From positions 2,976,001 to 3,040,000 of the forward strand of contig OY970288.1 of the NCBI GenBank assembly GCA_963716085.1: a stretch of DNA of 64,000 bases. Direction: 5' to 3'. Below are positions 8,759 to 16,704 of this stretch, in pieces; position 1 is the first letter of the stretch, and every line of letters starts with the position of its first letter. The DNA is from Persicitalea sp963716085 (lineage in GTDB: Bacteria; Bacteroidota; Bacteroidia; Cytophagales; Spirosomataceae). Under the pieces are notes generated by a model. That model was not told the DNA's origin and made no database searches. It saw only the letters and a program-made list of their open reading frames with translations. A program made the translations under genes and the position numbers.

Positions 8759-9517
8759 ATGAAAGCATCCGTCCTACTTCTAACTATCTGCCTGGCCCTG
8801 CTCTGCGCTTCCTGCGAAAAGTCCCACGACCCGGACGCCGGATTGCCTGAGATCACCTTTGTTTCCTTCGAGGGCATCCCGGCCAACCACGTCGAACTCG
8901 ATCAATTGCATAAAACCATCACCATCAAGGTGTCGGACTTGTTGCCCGAGCAGGGGTTGGTTCCGAAGCTTAAAACCTCGCCCGGCGCGGTGATCACGCA
9001 GGGGCTGACACCGGGAGGAAAGCTGGATCTGAAACCGTTCTGTACATGTTTTGGCTATAACACTAACCCGCACCCGGGAGCGGTTGAGAGCCAACTCGTT
9101 CTTATCTACGAAAATAAAGTCACGGGCGACGAACTGACAACCACCTATCGCGTAATTTTATCGTCACCAAAAGGGCGACTTGAGCCAATTGAAAACATAC
9201 CTATAACTTATGCCAAAATTCCGGGCGGTGAGTATAATTTCATTCAGATCGACCTTCCGGTCAGAAACCTCTACCAAAATCTCTACGTCACCGGTATTCG
9301 CCTGACAAATGCCGAAACGGGTGTCGAACACGGTTATATAATAGTAGGACCCAACTGCGCCAATTCTTGTGAAGCCCAATCAGCCAACCGGATGACGTTG
9401 GTTTACAACACGGATTTGAGAAATAAACTAACATCCGGTACTTACGAAATCGCCATTCGCACTACGGGCAATACCGACTTTGTTGTTTTCCCTCAACCCT
9501 TTGTTTTTAGTCGATGA
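8759..9517 (+). CDS. Tandem paralogous lipoprotein 4 of 4
   Basis: 252 residues from ATG 8759 (MKASVLLLTI); the open frame extends upstream into the previous gene, but only this start gives the signal peptide with lipobox CASC. Shares ITFVSFEGIPANHVELD, DLLPEQGLVP, ITQGLTPGGKLDLKPFCTC, LPVRNLYQNL, CANSCEAQSANRM and LTSGTYEIAIRT. Its stop codon overlaps the ATG of the following outer-membrane gene (ATGA), indicating translational coupling. Function unknown. Confidence 0.8.
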   Translation: MKASVLLLTICLALLCASCEKSHDPDAGLPEITFVSFEGIPANHVELDQLHKTITIKVSDLLPEQGLVPKLKTSPGAVITQGLTPGGKLDLKPFCTCFGYNTNPHPGAVESQLVLIYENKVTGDELTTTYRVILSSPKGRLEPIENIPITYAKIPGGEYNFIQIDLPVRNLYQNLYVTGIRLTNAETGVEHGYIIVGPNCANSCEAQSANRMTLVYNTDLRNKLTSGTYEIAIRTTGNTDFVVFPQPFVFSR

Positions 9518-10233
9518 ACAATATGAAAAGAGCATTTCTTCTAATAGTCCTCACCTGCCTGAATCTAACATTTGGCTTTGGGCAAAAGACCGAATTTTAC
9601 GGCTCGCTCAACTCAGGGCTATTTTCTTTTCGGGGAGTTTCGGCCAGCGAGGTATCGGCAATGACGGTGCCTCAAATTGGCTCTCCCGCTACGAGCAAGC
9701 CTTATGGGGCGAAAAGTGGTTTGGCTTACGGCGTCTCGCTGAGACGACAGCGCGTTTCAAGGCGGAATGTCATCGCCGGGATCGAACTGGGTTACGATAA
9801 TCTGAGAAGCAAGGTTTCCATTGTGCAGGTCTATACCGACGTGATTCTTGCTCAATCAGATCGGGATTTGGGTCAAACCTTTCTTTCCAATCATTTCATT
9901 GAAGCATCACCCTACCTGGGGTACCGACTAGGTTCAAAGTTTGTATCAATCGATATCACTGTGGGTCTGGAAGTTGGCTATCTTTTATCCTCCTGGGAGA
10001 AGGGGAAAGCGGCGGGCAACCAAATTACTTACCGCAGTTCCCGAGATAGAACTCCCGAGACAAGAGTTGACATTCGTCCCAGGTTGCAGTTGAGCGCGAC
10101 CTACAAAAAAATAGGTTTGTATGCGGGTTACGCGTATGGCTTACCCAACTACTTATCGGGTTATGATGGCGGAAACCCGGAGGCCCGCTCGCGACTGATT
10201 CGTTCCGGAGTACTTTACAAGATAAAGGGCTGA
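9514..10233 (+). CDS. Predicted outer-membrane beta-barrel protein
   Basis: 239 residues with a signal peptide ending near GFGQ. The remainder alternates polar and aromatic residues and holds several Gly/Tyr-rich segments (LGYRLGSKF, EVGYLLSSW, LYAGYAYGLP), the look of a small porin-like or OmpW/PorT-type barrel. It is the last gene of the operon and overlaps lipoprotein 4 by 4 bp (ATGA), which supports the start at 9514; an in-frame ATG at 9523 would give the same mature protein. The pairing with four paralogous lipoproteins suggests a joint cell-surface assembly, by inference only. Confidence 0.65.
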   Translation: MNNMKRAFLLIVLTCLNLTFGFGQKTEFYGSLNSGLFSFRGVSASEVSAMTVPQIGSPATSKPYGAKSGLAYGVSLRRQRVSRRNVIAGIELGYDNLRSKVSIVQVYTDVILAQSDRDLGQTFLSNHFIEASPYLGYRLGSKFVSIDITVGLEVGYLLSSWEKGKAAGNQITYRSSRDRTPETRVDIRPRLQLSATYKKIGLYAGYAYGLPNYLSGYDGGNPEARSRLIRSGVLYKIKG

Positions 10234-10310
10234 ATCTGCTTGAACTCTGGCCTTATAACACTCGCTTTCTGGCTCTTATCCCAGTTAGTATCCGCCCCAC
10301 CCTTTGTTGG

Positions 10311-10340
10311 TTTGTTCCAAAGAACGAATTTTTAACTTTG
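10311..10340 (+). promoter_or_regulatory. Bacteroidota-type promoter
   Basis: TTTG at 10311-10314 and TAACTTTG at 10333-10340 with an 18-bp spacer match the -33 TTTG / -7 TAnnTTTG consensus. The predicted start site is about 30 bp before the ATG at 10378. Confidence 0.6.
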
Positions 10341-10377
10341 GTGAAAGTTCATTCTTCCCTTCCTAAATCAACACGGC

Positions 10378-10872
10378 ATGGCGATTTATAAAGAAACCCA
10401 AAAAATAAATCAGTGGTGGATGCAAGTTTTGTTACTGGGGATAGCCGCCCTCCCGATCTGGACATTTTTTAAACTGCATGGTTCAGGTCAGCCCTATGAG
10501 GAGGTGCTGCTGAGTTCAGGGTTTTTAACTGCGTGTATCCTGCCGGCACTAGTTATTTTACTTTTTTTACTCCTCACGCTCACGACCGAAGTCACCGCCG
10601 AGGGCATCAGGGTCAAGTATTTTCCGCTCTGGGGAACTCGCATCGCCTGGGATGAGGTACGAAGTGCGGAGATCATTCAGTATGGTTTCGTGGGCTACGG
10701 CATCCGGCTTTCGTTTGAGTATGGAGTCGTGTACAATGCCAAAGGGAACAAGGGACTACAAATCTTGAAGAAAAGCGGGGATAAAGTGCTGATCGGCACC
10801 CAGCACCCGGATGACTTAAATTCAGCGGTTCAGAAATTCCTACTGAACAATGAGGAGCAGCTTAACTCATAA
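10378..10872 (+). CDS. Membrane protein with PH-like cytoplasmic domain
   Basis: 164 residues. Two hydrophobic segments (about 15-32 and 48-68) are followed by a soluble C-terminal half with TAEGIRVKYFPLWGTRIAWDEV, a turn-rich YGFVGYGIR and ILKKSGDKVLIGTQHPDDL. This pattern (two helices, then a short beta-rich PH-like fold reading a strand with WDEV) is typical of small bacterial PH-domain membrane proteins. Role unknown. It has its own promoter and its last codons overlap the convergent DUF1223 gene by 6 bp. Confidence 0.65.
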   Translation: MAIYKETQKINQWWMQVLLLGIAALPIWTFFKLHGSGQPYEEVLLSSGFLTACILPALVILLFLLLTLTTEVTAEGIRVKYFPLWGTRIAWDEVRSAEIIQYGFVGYGIRLSFEYGVVYNAKGNKGLQILKKSGDKVLIGTQHPDDLNSAVQKFLLNNEEQLNS

Positions 10873-11619
10873 TCCTTTCCCGACCCCGGCCTTCGCCGCC
10901 CCCACAATCCGCAAATCGTCCGCTTTCTGCACGTAGGCAATCACCGACAAATCATCCGCCCGACCCGCGCGGTCGTTGAAAAGTACCTCGCCGCTGGCTT
11001 TGGCCGGCACGGTGATGAACTGCCGCACGACGTTGTCGCTGCTGAGGGTGCGGCCGCCGTTTTCGCCGCGCTGGATGGCGGTGGTTTCCTGGCGGGAAAC
11101 CAGGGCGAAATTCACCCGCGCGTTTTGGTAGTCACCCGTTAATTTGTACATCACTTTCAGCACCTTCCCCTTCTCAGGCTCGACGCGGAGCGCCTCGAAG
11201 CCCGCAGTGGGCGACTGCCGTCCCGCCTGCCCGAGCGCATTTTTCAAAGCCGCTTCGTTGGACCCCACGAACTGCGCGGTGCCATTGACGACCATCTGCG
11301 GGGTATAGACCGAGCGGGAATTGAACTGCTTGGCGTAGGCGTACTGCCGCTTGGTGTAGGCTTTGTCACTGAACGGATCGGCCCAACCGAGGTGATTCCA
11401 GTAATCGACGTGGAAGGAGAGCGCCAGCACTTCCGGCCCTTTTCCGTTGGCCGCTTTCAGAGTTTTAGTCAGGAGTCGGTCGGCGGCGGGGCAACTCGAG
11501 CAGCCCTGCGACGTGAAGAGTTCGATGACAGCGACGGGTTCGGGTGCTTCGGCCTTTTTGGTGTCCGCCCCCCAAAGGCTACCGAGGAAAGCGGTCGCGA
11601 GGAAAATCAGGTAATTCAT
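10867..11619 (-). CDS. DUF1223 thioredoxin-fold protein
   Basis: 250 residues with a cleavable signal peptide. The family signature is clear: VIELFTSQGCSSCPAADRLL near the N-terminus, SFHVDYWNHLGWADPFS, and YTPQMVVNG. The CSSC pair marks a thioredoxin-like redox site, presumably periplasmic. Proteins of this family are widespread in Gram-negatives but their substrate is not established. Convergent with and slightly overlapping the upstream PH-like gene. Confidence 0.85.
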   Translation of the reverse strand: MNYLIFLATAFLGSLWGADTKKAEAPEPVAVIELFTSQGCSSCPAADRLLTKTLKAANGKGPEVLALSFHVDYWNHLGWADPFSDKAYTKRQYAYAKQFNSRSVYTPQMVVNGTAQFVGSNEAALKNALGQAGRQSPTAGFEALRVEPEKGKVLKVMYKLTGDYQNARVNFALVSRQETTAIQRGENGGRTLSSDNVVRQFITVPAKASGEVLFNDRAGRADDLSVIAYVQKADDLRIVGAAKAGVGKGL

Positions 11620-11724
11620 AGGCGTCTTTTTGGTTTAAGAACGCACGAAACCACTTTTTCTGGTTCGTTGGTACGCATTTGTTAGCGGTAGCCTTCTAGA
11701 TCACTCCCCTATCCCGCCGTCCCC

Positions 11725-12771
11725 ATGAAAGAACTTCCCCTGACCGTCCGCCGCTCCATCGAACTGGTGGGCCTGTTTGTGCTGGGCTGGGTGCTCGCGC
11801 TGGGCAACGATACGCTGGCCCCCTTACTGATGGCCTTTTTCATCAGCCTAGTTCTGCTGCCGATGCACCGTGCTTTTGTCAAATGGCGGATCCCGAATAG
11901 CCTGGCCATTGCGCTTTGCGTTTTGGTTCTTTTCCTGATCGTGGGGTTGGTCGTTACGTTCTTCTACGACCAGGTGGGAGACTTGGTGGCCGATCTCCCG
12001 ACTATTAGGAAGAACGTCACCAACCACCTGACCAGCCTGAGCGCCTGGCTCACCGTCCGCACCGATTACTCGACGGCTCAGCAACTGAATTTTATCAATG
12101 AACAAAGCGACAAACTGCTGACCTACACCGGACTGGTCCTCAACGGAACCATCGGGTCGGTCACTTCGATGGTGGTATTCATCACGCTTATTCCGCTTTA
12201 CATTTTTCTGCTGATGCTATACCGGGGGATGTTGCGGCGCTTCGTTTTCATGTGGTTTCGCGCCGAGAACCACGACCGGGTGCAGAATGCCCTGACCGAG
12301 ATTCAACACGTGGTCAAGGATTACATCGTGGGGTTGGCGATTCAGATTACCTACATGACCGTTTTGGTGGGAGGCGGCCTGATGCTTTTCGGTATCAAAC
12401 ACGCCCTGCTCATCGGCTTGCTCTTCGCCTTTCTAAATCTGATCCCTTACGTGGGGGCGTTGCTGGGCAATGTGCTTGGGGTGCTAATTACCCTGGCCTC
12501 TTCGCCCGACCTCGGCCCGATTCTGACTGTCCTCCTGGTCATAGGCGGGGCGCAGTTGCTGGACAACAACATTCTGATGCCACGCATTGTGGGTTCCCAG
12601 GTCAGTGTCAACCCGCTGGCCACCATCATTGGCGTAATTGTGGGCGGACTCATCGCGGGCATTACGGGTATGTTTCTGGCGCTGCCTATTATGGCAGTGC
12701 TGAGGATCGTCTTTGAGCACAGCGACCACTTGAAGCCCTGGGGTGTACTGCTGGATGAGGTAGATTCTTGA
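11725..12771 (+). CDS. AI-2E family transporter (PerM/YdiK-like)
   Basis: 348-residue polytopic inner-membrane protein. Features of the family: paired N-terminal helices (residues about 10-30 and 57-80), a hydrophilic stretch with many Thr/Asn, VKDYIVGLAIQITYMTVLVGGGL, FAFLNLIPYVGALLGNVLGV, and the C-terminal LDNNILMPRIVGSQVSVNPL. The family includes the putative autoinducer-2 exporter TqsA and Na+/H+ antiporter-like members; the substrate here is not deducible. The 3' end faces the radical SAM gene with only 22 bp between them and no obvious terminator. Confidence 0.9.
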   Translation: MKELPLTVRRSIELVGLFVLGWVLALGNDTLAPLLMAFFISLVLLPMHRAFVKWRIPNSLAIALCVLVLFLIVGLVVTFFYDQVGDLVADLPTIRKNVTNHLTSLSAWLTVRTDYSTAQQLNFINEQSDKLLTYTGLVLNGTIGSVTSMVVFITLIPLYIFLLMLYRGMLRRFVFMWFRAENHDRVQNALTEIQHVVKDYIVGLAIQITYMTVLVGGGLMLFGIKHALLIGLLFAFLNLIPYVGALLGNVLGVLITLASSPDLGPILTVLLVIGGAQLLDNNILMPRIVGSQVSVNPLATIIGVIVGGLIAGITGMFLALPIMAVLRIVFEHSDHLKPWGVLLDEVDS

Positions 12772-12793
12772 TTTTTCGACATCAGCGCCGAAC

Positions 12794-14986
12794 TCAAACC
12801 ACTATCAACCCATGCCTCCGCAACTCACGCCAAGCATAGGAAGCTAAAAACTTATCAAAACTACCCAGCCCAGCCACTCCGTAATGAGCCTTCAATTCAG
12901 CCAAGGAAAGTGCCTCGTGCTGCTCGGTCGCTGGTATCAGTAATGTTTCTACTAGCCAAGTGCCCATTGGCAAACTGGTGGTAAGCGCCCAGGTGTCTTT
13001 TTTTGCGTAGAATTCGAGTTCAGCCATTTCTACAATTGCCCCCTCTTCTTTTTCTTCAAAAACCGTCATTTCAGCAACGCCCCCCAGCCACACGACCAGC
13101 GCATTAGGCCGCGCCTCGGGAAGGGATACCTCTCCGATGCTGCGCTCGATATAATTGGGTGGGATGGAACTCGGCGGAACCCGGAAGTCGAACCACTTTT
13201 TGAGCGGCAGTTCAAAACCCACGCCGTGCATGTAGTTGAAGAGCGACTTGCGCAGCCCTTCGGCGAAACGGTCGTGGTCGGCTCCGGTGGGGTCGTCGTG
13301 GTAAAGGTCGTTGTCGGCGAAGCCGCCGAAGTCGGGGCCGATGCGCTGCACGTCGAAGCCGGCCGGGTGCAGCCCCACGGGGCTGTGGGCCGTCATGGCG
13401 AAGCGGTGCCAAAAGCCCGACTGTACCACGCCCGCCGCGAACAACTGCCGCACCATTTCGAGGGAGTCGATGGTTTCCTGGGCGGTTTGGGTCGGGAAGC
13501 CGTACATGAGGTAGGCGTGTACCATAATGCCCGCCTGCGTGAAGGCATCGGCCACGCGGGCCACCTGCGCCACGGTGACGCCCTTCTTCATGCGTTCCAG
13601 CAGACGATCAGAAGCTACTTCCAGCCCACCCGACACGGCGATGCAGCCGGAAGCTTTGAGCAGTAGGCAGAGGTCGGGCGTAAAACTTTTTTCAAACCTG
13701 ATATTCGTCCACCAGGTCACGGTGAGTTGGCGGCGGATGATTTCCAAAGCCAGGTCGCGCATGAGGGCGGGCGGGGCGGCTTCGTCGACGAAGTGAAAGC
13801 CGTTTTGGCCCGTTTGGGCGACGATCTGCTCGATGCGGTCGCAGAGCAAGGAGGCTGTGACAGGCTCGTAGCGCTTGATGTAGTCGAGCGAGATGTCGCA
13901 GAACGAGCATTTGCCCCAGTAGCAGCCGTGGGCCAGCGTCAGCTTGTTCCAGCGGCCATCGCTCCACAGGCGGTGCATGGGGTTGATGATTTCGATCACC
14001 GACAGGTAATCGTGCAGCGGCAGGTCAGCGTAATCGGGCGTCCCGACGTCGCGCTGGGCGATGTCTTTTTCCTTGCCATCGTTGTAGTAAACCACCTTCC
14101 CGTCGGTGCGGGCGAAGACGCGTTTGAGTTGGCTGCGGTCGCGCTTGCCACCGAGATATTCCAGCAGGTTCAGCAGCGGCGCTTCGCCGTCATCCAGGCT
14201 CACGTAGTCCACGTAATCGAACAGCCGCGGCTCCCGCAGCGAGCGCAGTTCGGTGTTGCAGTAGCCACCGCCCATGACGATGGCGATGTCGGGATGGTGC
14301 TTTTTGAGGTACTGCCCGCACTTCAATGCCCCGAACAAATTACCGGGAAAAGGCACCGTCAGGCAAACTACCTCCGGCGGCCAGTGCTGGATTTTCTCCG
14401 CCAAAATTTCCAATAAAAATCTAGTAATCAGCGTGTCTGGCGCAAGCAAACTCTCATACAGCGGGTCGAAGTGCGTGGCGGTACTTCCCAGCCGCTCGGC
14501 GTAGCGACTGAACCCGAAGTGCGGATCGACGGCTTCCTGAATCAAATCACCGAGGTCTTCGAGGTAGAGCGTAGCGAGGTGCCGCGCCTTGTCCTGAATC
14601 CCCATCGTGCCGAAGGCCCAGTCCAATTCGTCCAGTTCGGCAAAGCGGCCCGCCTCGGGCAGGTAGCTGCGGTCGCAAATGCTATGAGCGAGCGTCGGAT
14701 TTTTGTTTTGTAAAAAACCAATGACCGGGTCAATGCTGCGGAGGTATTCTTTCCGCAAAGCATAAATCCGGTAGCTATTGTCGGAAAGCGCCACGTCCGA
14801 CGCTTCCAACTCCGCAAACATTTTCCCCAAACCCGCCGCCGAAAACAGCCGCAGAATTACCTCGATCCCCAGATCCGCTTGGTGCGACTCCATCCCCAGC
14901 GTGTTCAGGAAACCTTTCAGGTAGGCCGTCGCCGGGTAGGGCGTGTTGAGTTGCGTGAAGGGAGGCGTGAGGAGGAGGACGTTCAA
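12794..14986 (-). CDS. B12-binding radical SAM protein
   Basis: About 730 residues. The N-terminal NVLLLTPPFTQLNTPYP opens a cobalamin-binding-like domain, with PEVVCLTVPFPGN and VMGGGYCNTELR further on. The radical SAM core has Cys355, Cys360 and Cys363 in HGCYWGKCSFCD, i.e. spacing CX4CX2C instead of the usual CX3CX2C. GGLEVASDRLLERM and YGFPTQT are later core motifs. The open frame continues upstream to 15085, but that part only reads through an 8-bp satellite and a promoter-like -7 box (15072-15079). I therefore place the start at TTG 14986, which yields the canonical N-terminus. The reaction (methyl transfer, ring chemistry or peptide modification) is unknown. Confidence 0.8.
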   Translation of the reverse strand: MNVLLLTPPFTQLNTPYPATAYLKGFLNTLGMESHQADLGIEVILRLFSAAGLGKMFAELEASDVALSDNSYRIYALRKEYLRSIDPVIGFLQNKNPTLAHSICDRSYLPEAGRFAELDELDWAFGTMGIQDKARHLATLYLEDLGDLIQEAVDPHFGFSRYAERLGSTATHFDPLYESLLAPDTLITRFLLEILAEKIQHWPPEVVCLTVPFPGNLFGALKCGQYLKKHHPDIAIVMGGGYCNTELRSLREPRLFDYVDYVSLDDGEAPLLNLLEYLGGKRDRSQLKRVFARTDGKVVYYNDGKEKDIAQRDVGTPDYADLPLHDYLSVIEIINPMHRLWSDGRWNKLTLAHGCYWGKCSFCDISLDYIKRYEPVTASLLCDRIEQIVAQTGQNGFHFVDEAAPPALMRDLALEIIRRQLTVTWWTNIRFEKSFTPDLCLLLKASGCIAVSGGLEVASDRLLERMKKGVTVAQVARVADAFTQAGIMVHAYLMYGFPTQTAQETIDSLEMVRQLFAAGVVQSGFWHRFAMTAHSPVGLHPAGFDVQRIGPDFGGFADNDLYHDDPTGADHDRFAEGLRKSLFNYMHGVGFELPLKKWFDFRVPPSSIPPNYIERSIGEVSLPEARPNALVVWLGGVAEMTVFEEKEEGAIVEMAELEFYAKKDTWALTTSLPMGTWLVETLLIPATEQHEALSLAELKAHYGVAGLGSFDKFLASYAWRELRRHGLIVV

Positions 14987-15000
14987 AAGGGTTGTTGAAT

Positions 15001-15048
15001 CGTGTAATCGTGTAATCGTGTAATCGTGTAATCGTGTAATCGTGTAAT
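15001..15048. repeat. 8-bp tandem repeat, six exact copies of cgtgtaat
   Basis: Six perfect consecutive copies of cgtgtaat. On the gene strand the unit reads attacacg. The tract lies between a TAnnTTTG -7 box and the TTG start of the radical SAM gene, hence in its predicted 5' leader. Confidence 0.95.
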
Positions 15049-15071
15049 CGAAGTTGAGTTGTTTTTTCCTA

Positions 15072-15079
15072 CAAAGATA
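15072..15079 (-). promoter_or_regulatory. -7 promoter box for radical SAM gene
   Basis: On the minus strand this reads TATCTTTG, an exact TAnnTTTG match. It implies a transcript starting near 15065 whose leader contains the octamer tract. No clear -33 TTTG was found at the usual distance. Confidence 0.5.
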
Positions 15080-15170
15080 AAACAAAACGCCCGCCCCCGT
15101 ACTGAACGGAAGCGGGCGGCTGTTGTGTGAGAATTATAACGAGAATTTATTCACCCCTCGGGCGGCCCCG

Positions 15171-15194
15171 TCATTCACTCATTCACTCATTCAA
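15171..15194. repeat. 8-bp tandem repeat, three copies of tcattcac/tcattcaa
   Basis: Three consecutive units just downstream of the SusD stop. The unit is the reverse complement of the unit at 21621-21660. Confidence 0.85.
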
Positions 15195-15201
15195 AATCAA
15201 A

Positions 15202-16683
15202 TCAAAGCGGATTTTGCACCGCAGCTTTGTTGGCATTGAGCTCACGGCGGGGAATCAGGAACTCCCATTTTACATCGCCGGCAGGAACGTCGAAGATAAC
15301 GGCAACGGCGGGGTTATGGTTGGCTCCGTTGCGGTTGAGCGGCATATTCAGGCGCTTCAAATCCAGGAAGCGGTGGCCTTCACCCCACAGCTCGATGCGG
15401 CGCTGGAAGTAGATTTCATCCAATAATTCCGCTCCTGTTTTGGTGGAAAGTACATACGCTGGATTGCGTTTGCTGGCCAGCTCGAAAAGTACCTTGGCAG
15501 CATCGGCGTCTTTGCCTTGTTTGGCAAGTGCTTCGGCTTCAATGAGGTACATTTCAGCAGCTCGCATGTACGGGATATCTCCCTGCGCACTGGTAGAAGG
15601 CGTGCCGGGAAGACGGAACTTCTGAACGTGGTAAGGTACCCGCACACCACCGGGAGGGGTGACGGTATTGGTCGCCGTTGGGGCTTTCACCCACATTTTA
15701 GACCGCACGTCAGTCTCCGGTATCCTGTTGTAAAGGAGGCTGTTGATAGCCTTGGGAGTCTGCCGGATGTTTGACGAGTTATAGTTAGATGAAATATACG
15801 AGTGGAAGGCACCGAAAAATTCTGACTGATCTTCGAGGTGATCGAAGCCCCACATCCACTCTCCATTCGTCACGTCAGAGAAACCATCCTGATACTGCGC
15901 TATCGACATTAACGGAAAGCCCTTTCGTGCTTCGGCCGCAAAAGTGGCGGCATCGACCCAACGCTGTTGTACCAACGCTACGCGAGCTTGCAGTCCTTTG
16001 GTCACTTCCTTGTTGATATGCGACTTGGCTACCCGCGCGGTGGGCAGCAGAGCCGCCGCCGCTGTCAGGTCGGCATTGATCTGAGTATACACTTCCTCGA
16101 CTGTGTTTCGGGCCAAACCTTCGGTAGTAGGCGTCAGAACCAGGGGCACTCCCAATTGGGAATTTGGCTTGGCGTTGGCATCGTAGCGCTTGCCATAAAG
16201 CTGAACCAGACCAAAATAAGAAAAAGCCCGCAAACTGAGTGCCTCTCCCTTCAAGCGGTCGCGATCTTCCTGTGGGCCGATGGCTGCGTCAATATTCTGG
16301 ATGGCCAAATTGGCGTTGCCAATGATGCGATAATACATATCGTAAGGCATCTCGTTGTTGTTAAACGTCTCGTTGCGGTGAGTCACCCAACGGCCTTCGT
16401 TGAAGTGCCAGCCATTGGATGAGTTGCCGAATACCAGGTCTTCTCCCAAAATATCCTGATAAAGCATTAGGGCCGGGTAGCCAAAGGATCCCTGTGAGCT
16501 TTGATAGCGCACAACCATGGCCCGGTAAATGCCATTGATCGCTGCCGTAGCGTTTTTAGTCGTAGCAAATGCAGCCCCTGCATCCACACTAGCCGTGGGG
16601 ATCGTATCGAGGTAGTCGTCGCTGCACGATATGGCTGTCATGCTCATAATAGCAATGGTCAGCGCAAAAAATTTCTTTTTCAT
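15202..16683 (-). CDS. SusD/RagB family nutrient-binding lipoprotein
   Basis: About 493 residues, surface lipoprotein partner of the SusC porin encoded immediately upstream (22 bp away). Lipobox AISC follows the MKKKFFALTIAI signal. Start 16683 was chosen over 16692 because the charged MKKK begins the signal. SusD hallmarks: SDDYLDTIPTA, NAAINGIY-like segment early, LKGEALSLRAFSYFGLVQLYG, YMRAAEMYLIEAEALAKQG, and a C-terminal ERRIELWGEGHRFLDLKR equivalent (QRRIELWGEGHRFLDLKR). It should capture an oligosaccharide or similar ligand at the cell surface. No glycoside hydrolase lies next to the pair, so the ligand is open. Confidence 0.95.
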   Translation of the reverse strand: MKKKFFALTIAIMSMTAISCSDDYLDTIPTASVDAGAAFATTKNATAAINGIYRAMVVRYQSSQGSFGYPALMLYQDILGEDLVFGNSSNGWHFNEGRWVTHRNETFNNNEMPYDMYYRIIGNANLAIQNIDAAIGPQEDRDRLKGEALSLRAFSYFGLVQLYGKRYDANAKPNSQLGVPLVLTPTTEGLARNTVEEVYTQINADLTAAAALLPTARVAKSHINKEVTKGLQARVALVQQRWVDAATFAAEARKGFPLMSIAQYQDGFSDVTNGEWMWGFDHLEDQSEFFGAFHSYISSNYNSSNIRQTPKAINSLLYNRIPETDVRSKMWVKAPTATNTVTPPGGVRVPYHVQKFRLPGTPSTSAQGDIPYMRAAEMYLIEAEALAKQGKDADAAKVLFELASKRNPAYVLSTKTGAELLDEIYFQRRIELWGEGHRFLDLKRLNMPLNRNGANHNPAVAVIFDVPAGDVKWEFLIPRRELNANKAAVQNPL

Positions 16684-16704
16684 GAGAGTCATTTGTGAAT
16701 TATT

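Noticed and set aside
15085..15085. ATG at 15085 as the radical SAM start
   Set aside because: It lies upstream of the likely promoter box and gives a leader made of satellite translation.
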